This document shows positions 41,376 to 48,351 of a stretch of DNA of 64,000 nucleotides, piece by piece. Under the pieces are notes generated by a model. That model ran no database searches and was not told where the DNA came from. It was given only the letters and a program-made list of their open reading frames with translations. The DNA comes from an uncultured Jannaschia sp. (GTDB taxonomy: Bacteria > Pseudomonadota > Alphaproteobacteria > Rhodobacterales > Rhodobacteraceae). Location of the stretch: the NCBI RefSeq assembly GCF_947494055.1, contig NZ_CANLTR010000004.1, positions 62,001-126,000 of the forward strand, given 5' to 3'. How positions within the stretch are numbered: position 1 is the stretch's first letter; every line of letters begins with the position of its first letter. Position numbers and translations under genes: made by a program.

Positions 41376-41683
41376 GTCGACGGTCCGACCGGTGCCGGAT
41401 CGGGTGCCGATCCGTCTGCGTTCCAGCGAGCCACGCAGTCGGCGCAGAACCAGCCGGCGTCCTCGCTCAACACTGCGCTTTCTAGTTCGCTTTCGAGGAT
41501 CGGCTCCTCGCAAGCCTCGCAATGCGTGGTGACGGCATCGTCCAACCACCCGTCGCGTAGCTCCTTCAGGAGTCGCAGGATGTGGCCCGTCTGAATGTAC
41601 GGACCATTCATCACCTCGATCGACGCCTCGATCTGCTCGATCAGAAGATGCAGCTCGATCTTCTTGTCCCGGCTCAGGGTCAC
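41372..41683 (-). CDS. Small phage protein with zinc-finger-like C-terminus
   Basis: A 103-residue protein with a helical N-terminal half (SRDKKIELHLLIEQIEASIE). It then has THCEACEEPILESELE and GWFCADCVARWNADG, two Cys-x-x-Cys pairs spaced as in a treble-clef or LIM-like zinc site. GTG 41683 overlaps the upstream stop by four bases, and its own stop overlaps the next start. Function unknown. Confidence 0.7.
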   Translation of the reverse strand: MTLSRDKKIELHLLIEQIEASIEVMNGPYIQTGHILRLLKELRDGWLDDAVTTHCEACEEPILESELESAVLSEDAGWFCADCVARWNADGSAPDPAPVGPST

Positions 41684-42081
41684 GCCATGCACTCCGCGCG
41701 GCGCAGGATGCGGGTGGCGGTCATCTGGTCGTCGGGGTGGGGCGAGAGGGCGCGGAGGGTGCGGGCGGCGGCGCGGAGGTCGGCCTCGGGCGTGAAGGGC
41801 GCGCGAAGGGCGGCGCGGGCAGCGGCGATCTCGTCGAGCGGGGCGACGGGCTCGGTCGCGGGCTCGCGGATCGGGCGGCAGGTGCGGAGGTCGATCACTT
41901 CGTTGATGCGCGGCGCGCGGTCCGCGGCGCGGCGGCGGAGGAGCTCGAGGCAGATTTCCGGGAGGGCGACGGAGAGGACGGCGCGCGTCTCCTCGTCGAA
42001 CGCGCCCAGGGCGGCCGGGCCGTCGAGCTCCGAGAACTCGCGCAGCATGGCGTCGCTGATAAGGGGGGTGGGGTCTGGCAT
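41680..42081 (-). CDS. First gene of the leftward early operon, unknown
   Basis: A 133-residue acidic, helix-rich protein (DAMLREFSELDGPAALGAFD, VLSVALPEICLELLRRRAAD, EIAAARAALRAPFTPEADLR). AGGAGGTTACCGAG precedes the ATG. Transcription should begin about 70 bases upstream at the operator-controlled promoter, so it is immediate-early by position. No family is recognised. Confidence 0.7.
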   Translation of the reverse strand: MPDPTPLISDAMLREFSELDGPAALGAFDEETRAVLSVALPEICLELLRRRAADRAPRINEVIDLRTCRPIREPATEPVAPLDEIAAARAALRAPFTPEADLRAAARTLRALSPHPDDQMTATRILRRAECMA

Positions 42082-42156
42082 CTCGGTAACCTCCTGATCG
42101 TCTCCCCATTTCTGGGGAGTGGTAAGGGCCCCACCATCGTGGAACCGCTTAACGGG

Positions 42157-42207
42157 GAGTTACCAGTGCCAAAAGGCACCGTCAATCAGAAAGGTGCCGA
42201 TTGGCAC
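42157..42207 (-). promoter_or_regulatory. Leftward early promoter with two repressor operators
   Basis: On the minus strand TTGACG (42180-42185) and TAACTC (42157-42162) are separated by exactly 17 bases. That spacer contains the perfect palindrome GTGCC-TTTT-GGCAC (42166-42179). A second perfect copy, GTGCC-GATT-GGCAC (42194-42207 as read on plus), lies just upstream of the -35. Repressor bound here would block the leftward operon. The 42208-42354 stretch, up to the repressor's 3' end, is AT-richer and shows no convincing gene. Confidence 0.75.
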
Positions 42208-42354
42208 TAAATACCGGAGGTGACGAAAGGTTCACGTTGCCAAAAGCGTCGGTGATCCCCCTACATTTCAGGGAGATGACATTGGAAAAGTTAATTCACG
42301 AGATTGCCAGAAACGAGGCAGGCTACGCAGCAGCACTAGCCTTTGCGGGCGGGA

Positions 42355-42678
42355 TTATTGCTGGCCGCGTGCTGCAAGAAGACCCCGAATCTGGGCGGCA
42401 AGTAGCTTCTCTTCTTGCGGGGTCAGAAGCTGGGCAAGATCCGCTAGAGCGGAGCCCGGCTCAGTCTCGCCAGTCTTCATGAAGGCCTCGAGTGTAAGCC
42501 CGAAGTAGGCTGCGATCTTCAGTGCGTTCTCTGGCGTCGTTGAGGAGTTCGGTCGTTCGCCGAGCCGAAGCTTCTTAATGACGTCCAGGGAAACGCCACT
42601 TCCCTTCGCGAGCTCAGACGGGCCGACGTTCCCGCGCTCCATGTGCCATAACAGCGCTTGTCGAAAGGTTTCAGCCAT
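42355..42678 (-). CDS. Prophage repressor, XRE-type HTH without protease domain
   Basis: A 107-residue protein. HTH residues ~14-60: FRQALLWHMERGNVGPSELA, then KGSGVSLDVIKKLRLGERP and ENALKIAAYFGLTLEAFM. A helical C-terminus (QLLTPQEEKLLAAQIRGLLA) probably dimerises. There is no S24 autoproteolysis domain, so induction must differ from lambda CI cleavage. It is flanked by the operator palindromes and transcribed leftward. The start is ATG 42678; the open frame upstream is noncoding operator DNA. Confidence 0.85.
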   Translation of the reverse strand: MAETFRQALLWHMERGNVGPSELAKGSGVSLDVIKKLRLGERPNSSTTPENALKIAAYFGLTLEAFMKTGETEPGSALADLAQLLTPQEEKLLAAQIRGLLAARGQQ

Positions 42679-42720
42679 GGCTGAACGTAGGCGCGACCCC
42701 GATGCTCTGTTCAAGCGGTC

Positions 42721-42755
42721 GATTGGCACTTGACCTAGCCGGTGCCTTTTGGCAC
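42721..42755 (+). promoter_or_regulatory. Rightward operator region between repressor and Cro-position gene
   Basis: A perfect palindrome GGTGCC-TTTT-GGCACC (core 42742-42755) and a degenerate site sharing the ten bases GATTGGCACT (42721-42730) with the left operator lie between the divergent genes. TTGACC (42730-42735) is a possible rightward -35, but the matching -10 is poor. The same half-site on both sides of the repressor gene gives the lambda-like OL/OR arrangement. Confidence 0.7.
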
Positions 42756-42765
42756 CCAAGGCGTC

Positions 42766-43023
42766 ATGGATCGGATACAAGACCTACTCCGTCGCGTTGA
42801 TAAATACGCTGCAGACAACGGCGTCACACCCGCGACTGTCTGCCGGTATGCGACAGGCAATTTCCGTCTGTACGAGCGCATTCAATCTCGGCTGAAGAAG
42901 CTGGAGGATGATGCGGAACGTATCGAGCAATTTCTCGACAACCGCGAAGCTGTCCCCGCTTCCCCCGAGCCCCAACCCACGCCGGACCCGAAATGCGGGC
43001 CGGCGCAGGCGGAGGCCGTCTGA
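42766..43023 (+). CDS. Cro-position HTH protein
   Basis: An 85-residue protein whose N-terminal half carries a compact helix-turn-helix pattern (DLLRRVDKYAADNGVTPATV, CRYATGNFRLYERI). A coiled coil (SRLKKLEDDAERIEQFLDNR) and a Pro-rich end follow. It is the first rightward gene, 11 bases from the operator palindrome. Function as a Cro-like antagonist is inferred from position. The base composition is lower in GC than the flanks. Confidence 0.7.
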   Translation: MDRIQDLLRRVDKYAADNGVTPATVCRYATGNFRLYERIQSRLKKLEDDAERIEQFLDNREAVPASPEPQPTPDPKCGPAQAEAV

Positions 43024-43126
43024 TGTTCGGCCTTCAAATGCTTTCGTCATGCCCCGGGTGTGACTCCGCGCCGCGGGGCGCTCAAGGAATCGACGTTTCC
43101 GAAGACGCAAGGGAAGGGACCCCGAC

Positions 43127-43492
43127 ATGAACCGACGCGCGCTTCTTCTCGGGGCGGTCGCAGCGCCGCTGGCCGCACGGGCAACCGAAGCGACCGCGAC
43201 TCCAGCTATCGATTACGCAAGGTCGCAGGAGCTTGCTGCCCAGATCGAGAAGATCAGGGCAACGAAGGTCGCTACAGACACGGATTTCATCGAGCTGGCA
43301 ATCGCCGAGCTTGATAGGCTTCAAGCCGCAAGGGGCCAGGCATTCGTCGATGCCTTGGACGAAGTCATTTGTCGGGAGGCTCGATCTTCCCAAGCTGACC
43401 AACCCAAAAATCAAACCCATCCGCATCAGCCTCCTTGCCTTTATCCCGGGCAGACTCGGCATGACCCATCATCAGAAGCTGAAGGGGCTTAG
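43127..43492 (+). CDS. Exported phage protein with Tat-like signal, unknown
   Basis: About 121 residues with an N-terminus MNRRALLLGAVAAPLAARA (twin-arginine-like RR, hydrophobic core). It then has a helical part (IDYARSQELAAQIEKIRATK, FIELAIAELDRLQAARGQAF). The last ~40 residues overlap the opposing gene at 43365-43613 and look random, so the original protein may have ended near DALDEVICREA. AAGGGAAGGG precedes the ATG. Confidence 0.5.
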   Translation: MNRRALLLGAVAAPLAARATEATATPAIDYARSQELAAQIEKIRATKVATDTDFIELAIAELDRLQAARGQAFVDALDEVICREARSSQADQPKNQTHPHQPPCLYPGQTRHDPSSEAEGA

Positions 43493-43613
43493 GGTCGATG
43501 ATCCCCTTTTCTGCCAGAGCTCTGATTAGGTGCAGCAACAGTATCGTGTTCGCCCTACCGGTCAGATTGACCGCTCCGGTAAGGGCTTCGATCAGCTCTT
43601 TTCTATCGTCCAT
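43365..43613 (-). CDS. Small helical phage protein on the opposite strand
   Basis: An 82-residue protein (MDDRKELIEALTGAVNLTGR, ANTILLLHLIRALAEKGIID, then ADGFDFWVGQLGKIEPP). AAGGAGAACGAACCG before the ATG supports translation. It faces the rightward operon and shares 128 bases of 3' end with the 43127 gene. A role as a lysogenic-phase gene is possible because it points against early transcription. Confidence 0.65.
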   Translation of the reverse strand: MDDRKELIEALTGAVNLTGRANTILLLHLIRALAEKGIIDPKPLQLLMMGHAESARDKGKEADADGFDFWVGQLGKIEPPDK

Positions 43614-43641
43614 CGGTTCGTTCTCCTTCCGGTGTGACGTA

Positions 43642-43675
43642 GGCGCGGACGGGGCTGCTATCCCCGTCCGTCGCC
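43642..43675. terminator. Strong hairpin between divergent early genes
   Basis: GGCGCGGACGGGG (43642-43654) pairs with CCCCGTCCGTCGCC (43662-43675), with one bulged T and a seven-base loop. It stands between the start of the minus gene (43613) and the plus gene at 43722. It may terminate rightward transcription from the immediate-early region or form part of a divergent regulatory site. Confidence 0.45.
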
Positions 43676-43721
43676 GTGACCGTGCCGGGGCGACATTCAT
43701 CGGTCAACCGGCGGGCGCCGC

Positions 43722-43970
43722 ATGACGGGCGTCCTGACCCTCCTCGCCGTGCTGACCGTCGGCTTCGCGATCGGCCTCGGCCTCGGCGCCTTCGTCTTCG
43801 GCGTCCTCCTGCGGCGCGACCTCGGCGATCTGCGCGACACGCTCGACGCGCGGGCCCGGGCGCGGGTCTGCCGGTTCGACCGCATTCCGCCGCTCGACCC
43901 GGTCGACATGCTCGCGCCGGCCACCGTCATTCCGCTGCGCGGCACCATCGGGGAGGGCGACCGTGCCTGA
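43722..43970 (+). CDS. Small membrane protein, phage early region
   Basis: An 82-residue protein with one long N-terminal hydrophobic segment (LTLLAVLTVGFAIGLGLGAF through VFGVLL) and a cytosolic tail (RRDLGDLRDTLDARARARVC). It overlaps the following HTH gene by eight bases. Function unknown; superinfection exclusion is one option for such proteins. Confidence 0.65.
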   Translation: MTGVLTLLAVLTVGFAIGLGLGAFVFGVLLRRDLGDLRDTLDARARARVCRFDRIPPLDPVDMLAPATVIPLRGTIGEGDRA

Positions 43971-44409
43971 CATCCGCCTCGTCGCCCGCGCGCATGTGAA
44001 GTCCATCGTGGACTGGTTCGGCTGCTACGATGCCGTGGCCGAGACGATCAACGCCCGGTGGGGCGCGCCGGCCGGGACGGGCGGCGTGTCGCGGGGCACG
44101 ATCTCGAAGAAGGTCGCGGGCCAGTTCGACTGGACGATCTCGGACGTGATCGCGCTCGAGGACGCGTCGGGGCGCTACCCGGTGACGAAGCTGCTCGCGC
44201 GGCGGCTGGAGGACCGGCCAGTGCCGACGTCCGGCAGCCTGCTGAACGACGGGTCGATCATCGCGCGGGAGTCGGGCGAGGCCATCTGCGCGATCCTGTC
44301 GGCGGAACAGTCGAGCTCGGCCGACGACCGGGCTGGCGCGGTCAAGGAGATCGACGACGCGATCGAGGCGCTGAAGGCGGCGCGGGTCCGGCTGGAGGCG
44401 CGGCGGTGA
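43963..44409 (+). CDS. CII-like phage HTH regulator
   Basis: A 148-residue protein. Residues ~10-75 look like a DNA-binding helix-turn-helix domain (VDWFGCYDAVAETINARWGA, VSRGTISKKVAGQFDWTISD, VIALEDASGRYPVTKLLAR). The C-terminal helices (AVKEIDDAIEALKAARVRLE) suggest oligomerisation. The architecture and position recall CII/phage regulatory proteins in alphaproteobacterial prophages. GTG 43963 overlaps the previous gene, and its stop overlaps the CtrA-like gene. Confidence 0.7.
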   Translation: MPDIRLVARAHVKSIVDWFGCYDAVAETINARWGAPAGTGGVSRGTISKKVAGQFDWTISDVIALEDASGRYPVTKLLARRLEDRPVPTSGSLLNDGSIIARESGEAICAILSAEQSSSADDRAGAVKEIDDAIEALKAARVRLEARR

Positions 44410-45089
44410 CCCGGGTGCTCGTCGTCGCAGGCTGCGCTGACCGGACGAGGGCGACGGCGCTTCGCCTGAGCGCCGCCGGTCACAACGTCATCCCGGCCGC
44501 GACTGCCACCGAGGCCGTCGAGCTGGCGCGCGTCTTCTCCTACGATCTGATCCTGCTCGACCTGCCGCTCGCGGATGCCGCCGACGCGGCCGCCGTCCTG
44601 CGCCGGTTGCGCCAAGCAAAGGTCAAGACGCCGGCGCTGGTCCTCGCCGTCAACGACGAACCGGTCGCCAAGCTGCGCGCCTTCGCGGAGGGGGCCGACC
44701 ATTACCTTGTCCGGCCCGTCGACCCGGCGGAGCTGCTGGCGCGGGTCAACGCCATCGTGCGGCGGTCGCGCGGGCATGCGCACCGGGTCGTCGAGGCCGG
44801 GCCGCTGGCTATCGATCTGGACGCGCACCGCGTCGAGGTAGCGGGCGCGCCTGTCCATCTGACGGGCAAGGAATACGCGCTGCTCGAGGTGCTGGCGCTG
44901 CGGATCGGCGCGACCGTCACGCGCGACACGATCCTCGACCATCTCTACGGCGGGCTCGAGGAGCCCGAGCCCAAGATCCTCGACGTGTTCGTGCACAAGC
45001 TTCGCAAACGGATCGTCGCAGCCGGCGGGCCAGCGGACATCATCGAGACCGATTGGGGGCGGGGCTTCAAGCTTCGCGTGCCGGCATGA
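44406..45089 (+). CDS. CtrA-like response regulator with degenerate receiver
   Basis: A 227-residue OmpR/PhoB-type protein. The C-terminal winged helix strongly resembles the cell-cycle master regulator CtrA (LTGKEYALLEVLALRIGATV, HLYGGLEEPEPKILDVFVHK, ETDWGRGFKL). In the receiver Asp52 is kept (YDLILLDLPL), but the acidic pair near residues 8-9 is Ala-Gly, and the conserved Lys near 103 is Arg (YLVRPV). Phosphorylation-independent action at CtrA sites is therefore suggested. GTG 44406 overlaps the upstream stop, and its own stop overlaps the next ATG. Confidence 0.88.
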   Translation: MTRVLVVAGCADRTRATALRLSAAGHNVIPAATATEAVELARVFSYDLILLDLPLADAADAAAVLRRLRQAKVKTPALVLAVNDEPVAKLRAFAEGADHYLVRPVDPAELLARVNAIVRRSRGHAHRVVEAGPLAIDLDAHRVEVAGAPVHLTGKEYALLEVLALRIGATVTRDTILDHLYGGLEEPEPKILDVFVHKLRKRIVAAGGPADIIETDWGRGFKLRVPA

Positions 45090-45442
45090 CCGTGCGGCGT
45101 TCCCCCAGCTTCTTCGCATCCCTCTCCTCCCTTGGGGTGCGGAGGTGCTCCGGCGCGTGGGCCCGTCGCGCCGGGGCGATCCATTCCGACGCGGGGGGTG
45201 CGGGACCGCCCTTCGTGTGCGCTTCGGGGGCGGCGTCCGCGTCGGAAGCCCCCACCCATTCCGTATTCGGCGACCGCCCCCTGTCGGTCGCCGGGTCCGC
45301 GGGCGGTCCGGTTGCCCCGGCCGTCCGCCCCCATGCCGTGCCTGTCGACCTGCCCGGTCGTGCTCTGGGGCGCGGTGCACTTGCCCCCGCCGGGTTCGCC
45401 CCGCGGGGGCCCTTTCCATTCACGCCGGGGGTGTGCGCATGA
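45086..45442 (+). CDS. Phage protein of biased composition, unknown
   Basis: A 118-residue frame whose ATG overlaps the CtrA-like stop (ATGA) and whose TGA overlaps the HD-gene ATG in the same way, so it fits the operon exactly. The product is rich in Ala, Gly, Pro, Ser and Arg (TVRRSPSFFASLSSLGVRRC, ending APRGPFPFTPGVCA) with no domain. The alternative is a 350-base noncoding interval that happens to be open. Confidence 0.5.
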   Translation: MTVRRSPSFFASLSSLGVRRCSGAWARRAGAIHSDAGGAGPPFVCASGAASASEAPTHSVFGDRPLSVAGSAGGPVAPAVRPHAVPVDLPGRALGRGALAPAGFAPRGPFPFTPGVCA

Positions 45443-45960
45443 CGGTCCCCCGTGATCTAGACGCGATCTTCCGCGCCGGGCGGACGCGCCGCTGGCATGC
45501 GAATGCCGAGATGGTCGACACGTGCGACTTCACCGACGGGCATGGCGGCCGGGTCGCGCGGCTGATCTGCGCGCTGGTGCCCGAACCGTCCGCCGCGCTC
45601 CTGAAGGCGGCGCTGGCGCATGACGATGGCGAGCAGCTGGTCGGCGACGTGCCGGGCGACTTCAAGGCGGCGAACCCGGGCTTCGCGCGGCAGCTCGAGG
45701 ATATCGAGCGGCGCGAGCGGCTCCGGCTCTGGGGCGTCTGCCCGATCCTGCCGCTCAGCGAGCGCGAGCGGCAGCTGCTGAAGCTCTGCGACCGGCTCGA
45801 CGCGCTGATGTGGGTGGCGTGGCACCGGCCGGCGCTGCTCGCGCGGTGGGACTGGCAGCGGGATCGCGGCGACGTCGTGGCGATGGCCGGCGCGCTCGAT
45901 CTTGGTCCCGAGGTCATCCAGGCGATCGTGAGGGTTATCGGCGGTGAGGTTTCTCGATGA
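45439..45960 (+). CDS. HD-domain phosphohydrolase (YfbR-like)
   Basis: A 173-residue HD hydrolase. VDTCDFTDGHGGRVARLICA carries the first metal His, LKAALAHDDGEQLVGDVPGD the HD pair, and LKLCDRLDALMWVAWHR the late Asp. The compact form resembles 5'-deoxynucleotidase YfbR, so adjustment of the dNTP pool during phage growth is a reasonable role. ATG overlaps the preceding stop. Confidence 0.82.
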   Translation: MTVPRDLDAIFRAGRTRRWHANAEMVDTCDFTDGHGGRVARLICALVPEPSAALLKAALAHDDGEQLVGDVPGDFKAANPGFARQLEDIERRERLRLWGVCPILPLSERERQLLKLCDRLDALMWVAWHRPALLARWDWQRDRGDVVAMAGALDLGPEVIQAIVRVIGGEVSR

Positions 45961-46310
45961 GCGTCGCGTCATCTCGCAAGCCGGGCCTGCCGGCCGCCGC
46001 GCTGCGTCCCGTCACGACCGGGCCGCGTGTCGGTCCGGGCAGCGTCCACGCGATGCGGCGGCTGTGGTGCGCGGTGCTCTACGAGCAGGTGCGGCTGGCG
46101 ATCTCGACGCCGTCCTCGCAGCAATCCTCGCTCGCGATCTCGCAGGCCGTGCACTGGATCGGCTCGCGCGACTTCCGCTTCGTCTGCGAGCTGGCCGGGC
46201 TGGACCCGGACTGGATCGAGCGCGGCATCGCCCGGACGATGGCACAGGGCAAACGCCTGCGCGCACGTCGGCCGGAGCCGAAGGAACTGAACGCGCGGGG
46301 GATGGCATGA
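45957..46310 (+). CDS. Phage protein, unknown
   Basis: A 117-residue basic protein. The middle part (VHAMRRLWCAVLYEQVRLAI, FRFVCELAGLDPDWIERGIA) resembles an HTH or helical DNA-associated domain seen near phage and GTA-linked early genes, with an Arg/Lys-rich end. It overlaps both neighbours by four bases. No family is assigned. Confidence 0.7.
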   Translation: MSVASSRKPGLPAAALRPVTTGPRVGPGSVHAMRRLWCAVLYEQVRLAISTPSSQQSSLAISQAVHWIGSRDFRFVCELAGLDPDWIERGIARTMAQGKRLRARRPEPKELNARGMA

Positions 46311-46948
46311 GCAAGCGCGCCGGCCAGTTCGCCCGCCGCGCGCGGGACTTCTACCCGACGCCGCGGGCCGGCGCGCTGCCGCTCCTGCGGCATCTGCCGC
46401 GCGGGGTGCCGTACTGGGAGCCCTGCGCGGGCGACGGCGCGCTGATCGCGCATCTGGCGGGCCGGGCGGATTGCGTGGTGGCGACGGACCTCGCCCCCGG
46501 GGCCGAGGGCATCCACCGGCTCGACGCGATGCGCGCGACGGCGGCGGACGTCGACGCCACGGGAGCCGAGATGATCATCACGAACCCGCCTTGGCCGGCG
46601 CCGGGGCAGGGGGGCGCGCCGGTGGTCGGGCTGGCGCGGCATCTGTCGGCGCTGCGTCCGACCTGGATGCTCCTGCCGTGGGACCTCGCGGCGAACGGCT
46701 ACTTCGACGGGCTCGCGCCTATCTGCCCCTGCATCGTGCCGGTCGGCCGGGTGTCGTGGATGGAGAACGGCACGCCGGGGAAGGATAACGCGGCGTGGTT
46801 CCTGTTCGACGCGCGGGTGCGCGTCGCCGGGCCGGTCGTGCTGTCGCGCACCGGCGGGCGGACCGCGCGGGCGGTGCATGGCCGCGCACTGCGCGCCTGG
46901 CGGGCGGCGCGGGTCGGGCGGACCTACACGATGGAGGTGGCGGCATGA
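46307..46948 (+). CDS. Phage DNA methyltransferase-like protein
   Basis: A 213-residue SAM-dependent methyltransferase. Motif I is YWEPCAGDGALIAHLAG (near residue 40). An acidic motif II follows in VVATDLAPG. The catalytic NPPW is in MIITNPPWPAPG, which points to an N6-adenine or N4-cytosine target. The typical target-recognition domain is small or absent. It may protect phage DNA from host restriction. ATG overlaps the preceding stop. Confidence 0.82.
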   Translation: MSKRAGQFARRARDFYPTPRAGALPLLRHLPRGVPYWEPCAGDGALIAHLAGRADCVVATDLAPGAEGIHRLDAMRATAADVDATGAEMIITNPPWPAPGQGGAPVVGLARHLSALRPTWMLLPWDLAANGYFDGLAPICPCIVPVGRVSWMENGTPGKDNAAWFLFDARVRVAGPVVLSRTGGRTARAVHGRALRAWRAARVGRTYTMEVAA

Positions 46949-47583
46949 GCCTGCGGACCGCGGCACCGGGCCCGGCCCTCGTCGAGACCGACGAGCTGCC
47001 GGACTATCCCTTCGCGCATGGCGACCGGCTGGACAGTCACTTCTTCATGGTCTGGCAGCGCCGCCGCTGGCTCAACAGCGAGATGCACCTGCGCGGGGGC
47101 TGGGCCTGCCAGGGCGTGTTCTTCGCGCTGATCAATCACGCCTTCGACCAGTCGCCGATCGGCACGCTGCCCGTCGATATGGGCGTGCTCGCCAAACTCG
47201 TCCGATGCGAGCGGGGTGAGTTCGAGGCAATGTGCGCGCAGCCCTACGGGCCGCTCCACGGGTGGGCGCCCTGCAACTGCGACGGCGAGGTCCGGCTGAT
47301 GCACCGGGTGGTGCTCGACACGCTGACGGACGGGTTCGCGCGGCGCGAGGACAACCGGGCCCGGACGGAGGCGGCGAACAGCGCCAAGCGCCTGCAGCGG
47401 CTGCGCATCCAGCTCACGGGCATGGAGAAGTCGCTCGGCGAGAACGATCATGCGGTCCGGTGGATCGACGAATGGCTAGTCGATCAGGGCTGCACCAAGC
47501 GCACCGCCTCCTGGGTGGAGCGCGGGGTGCGCGCTTGGGTCCAGCACAGGAAGGGGATGAGCGAGGTCGGCGGGCGCCGCTGA
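46945..47583 (+). CDS. Putative phage replication protein (DUF1376-like)
   Basis: A 212-residue protein. The N-terminal part (FMVWQRRRWLNSEMHLRGGW, CQGVFFALINHAFDQSPIGT, VLAKLVRCERGEFEAMC) matches the layout of DUF1376/YdaU-type winged-helix replication proteins. A basic helix (ARTEAANSAKRLQRLRIQLT) and a second small domain follow. The gene ends 11 bases before an iteron array with a DnaA box, so an initiator or helicase-loader role is likely. The assignment rests on layout and context. Confidence 0.6.
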   Translation: MSLRTAAPGPALVETDELPDYPFAHGDRLDSHFFMVWQRRRWLNSEMHLRGGWACQGVFFALINHAFDQSPIGTLPVDMGVLAKLVRCERGEFEAMCAQPYGPLHGWAPCNCDGEVRLMHRVVLDTLTDGFARREDNRARTEAANSAKRLQRLRIQLTGMEKSLGENDHAVRWIDEWLVDQGCTKRTASWVERGVRAWVQHRKGMSEVGGRR

Positions 47584-47594
47584 CGGCGTCCGAA

Positions 47595-47745
47595 GTGTCC
47601 TGAAAGTGTCCTGCGGACAGTCCCGGACAGTCCGGGGACAGTCGCGGACACATCCCGGACAGTCCGCTTCGATAGGGAAATAGACAGGGAAAAGATACGG
47701 ATAGACGGACGGCGGGACAGATCGACGGACGGCGTCTGTGGATAA
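47595..47745. other. Candidate phage replication origin: phased GGACA repeats and DnaA box
   Basis: GTGTCCTG occurs at 47595 and 47606. CGGACAGTCC or close variants occur at 47614, 47624, 47635, 47645 and 47656, a period of 10-11 bases, so all units face the same side of the helix. A purine-rich, AT-richer stretch (47671-47703) and two GACGGACGGCG copies (47704, 47724) follow. A perfect DnaA box (TGTGGATAA, 47737-47745) completes the set. This is the composition of an initiator-plus-DnaA origin, lying directly after the putative replication gene. Confidence 0.7.
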
Positions 47746-47769
47746 GTGGTCAGGCAGAGAGGATGGACG

Positions 47770-48351
47770 ATGGACAGCAAGGGACAGGCCGAGGGCGAGA
47801 AGGCGGTGCGGACGATGCTGATCGAGCCGCTTCTGCAGCGCGGGCTGGCGCGGCCGGCCAGCCTGACGAAGGCGCAGTTCGACGACATGGTGGACAGCCT
47901 CTGCGCCAAGCTCGCTTACATGAGCGCAGGCAACCTCGCCGCGCTCGAGGAGGTTGTCGCGGCGAACCCGGGCGGGAAGGACAAGGATCGCCTGCCGATC
48001 GCGAACCGCGTCCTGGAATGGGCCGCGCAGATCCAGCCGCCGGGTGACGATGCCTCGCCGCTGATCCGGGCCGTCTTCGCCAACGAGCTTGGCCGGGACG
48101 CGCTGTCCGGCGGGTGGGCGCCCGAGCTGCTGGCGGAGCTGAAGCTGACGCGGCGGTGGCCGGGGTCGTTCGTGGTGGTGAAGCTGAAGGAACGGGCGGA
48201 CGATGCGGTGCGGCAGATGACGCGGCTCGACGAGCGGCTGGCGGCCGGGGATGACCTGACGGTGACCGAGGCGGAGTGGCGCGCGCGGAGGGCGGCAACG
48301 CTCGACCGGTGCCGGCGTATCGCGGCGCTGTCGTCGGGGGTGACGGCATGA
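47770..48351 (+). CDS. Phage protein downstream of the origin, unknown
   Basis: A 193-residue, mostly helical protein (GEKAVRTMLIEPLLQRGLAR, FDDMVDSLCAKLAYMSAGNL, LKERADDAVRQMTRLDERLA). AGAGAGGATGGACG precedes ATG 47770. It overlaps the NusG-like gene by four bases. No family is recognised; position suggests replication or early-to-late control. Confidence 0.7.
   Translation: MDSKGQAEGEKAVRTMLIEPLLQRGLARPASLTKAQFDDMVDSLCAKLAYMSAGNLAALEEVVAANPGGKDKDRLPIANRVLEWAAQIQPPGDDASPLIRAVFANELGRDALSGGWAPELLAELKLTRRWPGSFVVVKLKERADDAVRQMTRLDERLAAGDDLTVTEAEWRARRAATLDRCRRIAALSSGVTA

Noticed and set aside
42276..42482. Plus-strand frame MTLEKLIHEIARNEAGYAAA between the operators and the repressor end
   Set aside because: Its last 128 bases are antisense to the repressor gene, the SD abuts the ATG too closely, and the C-terminal part looks random.
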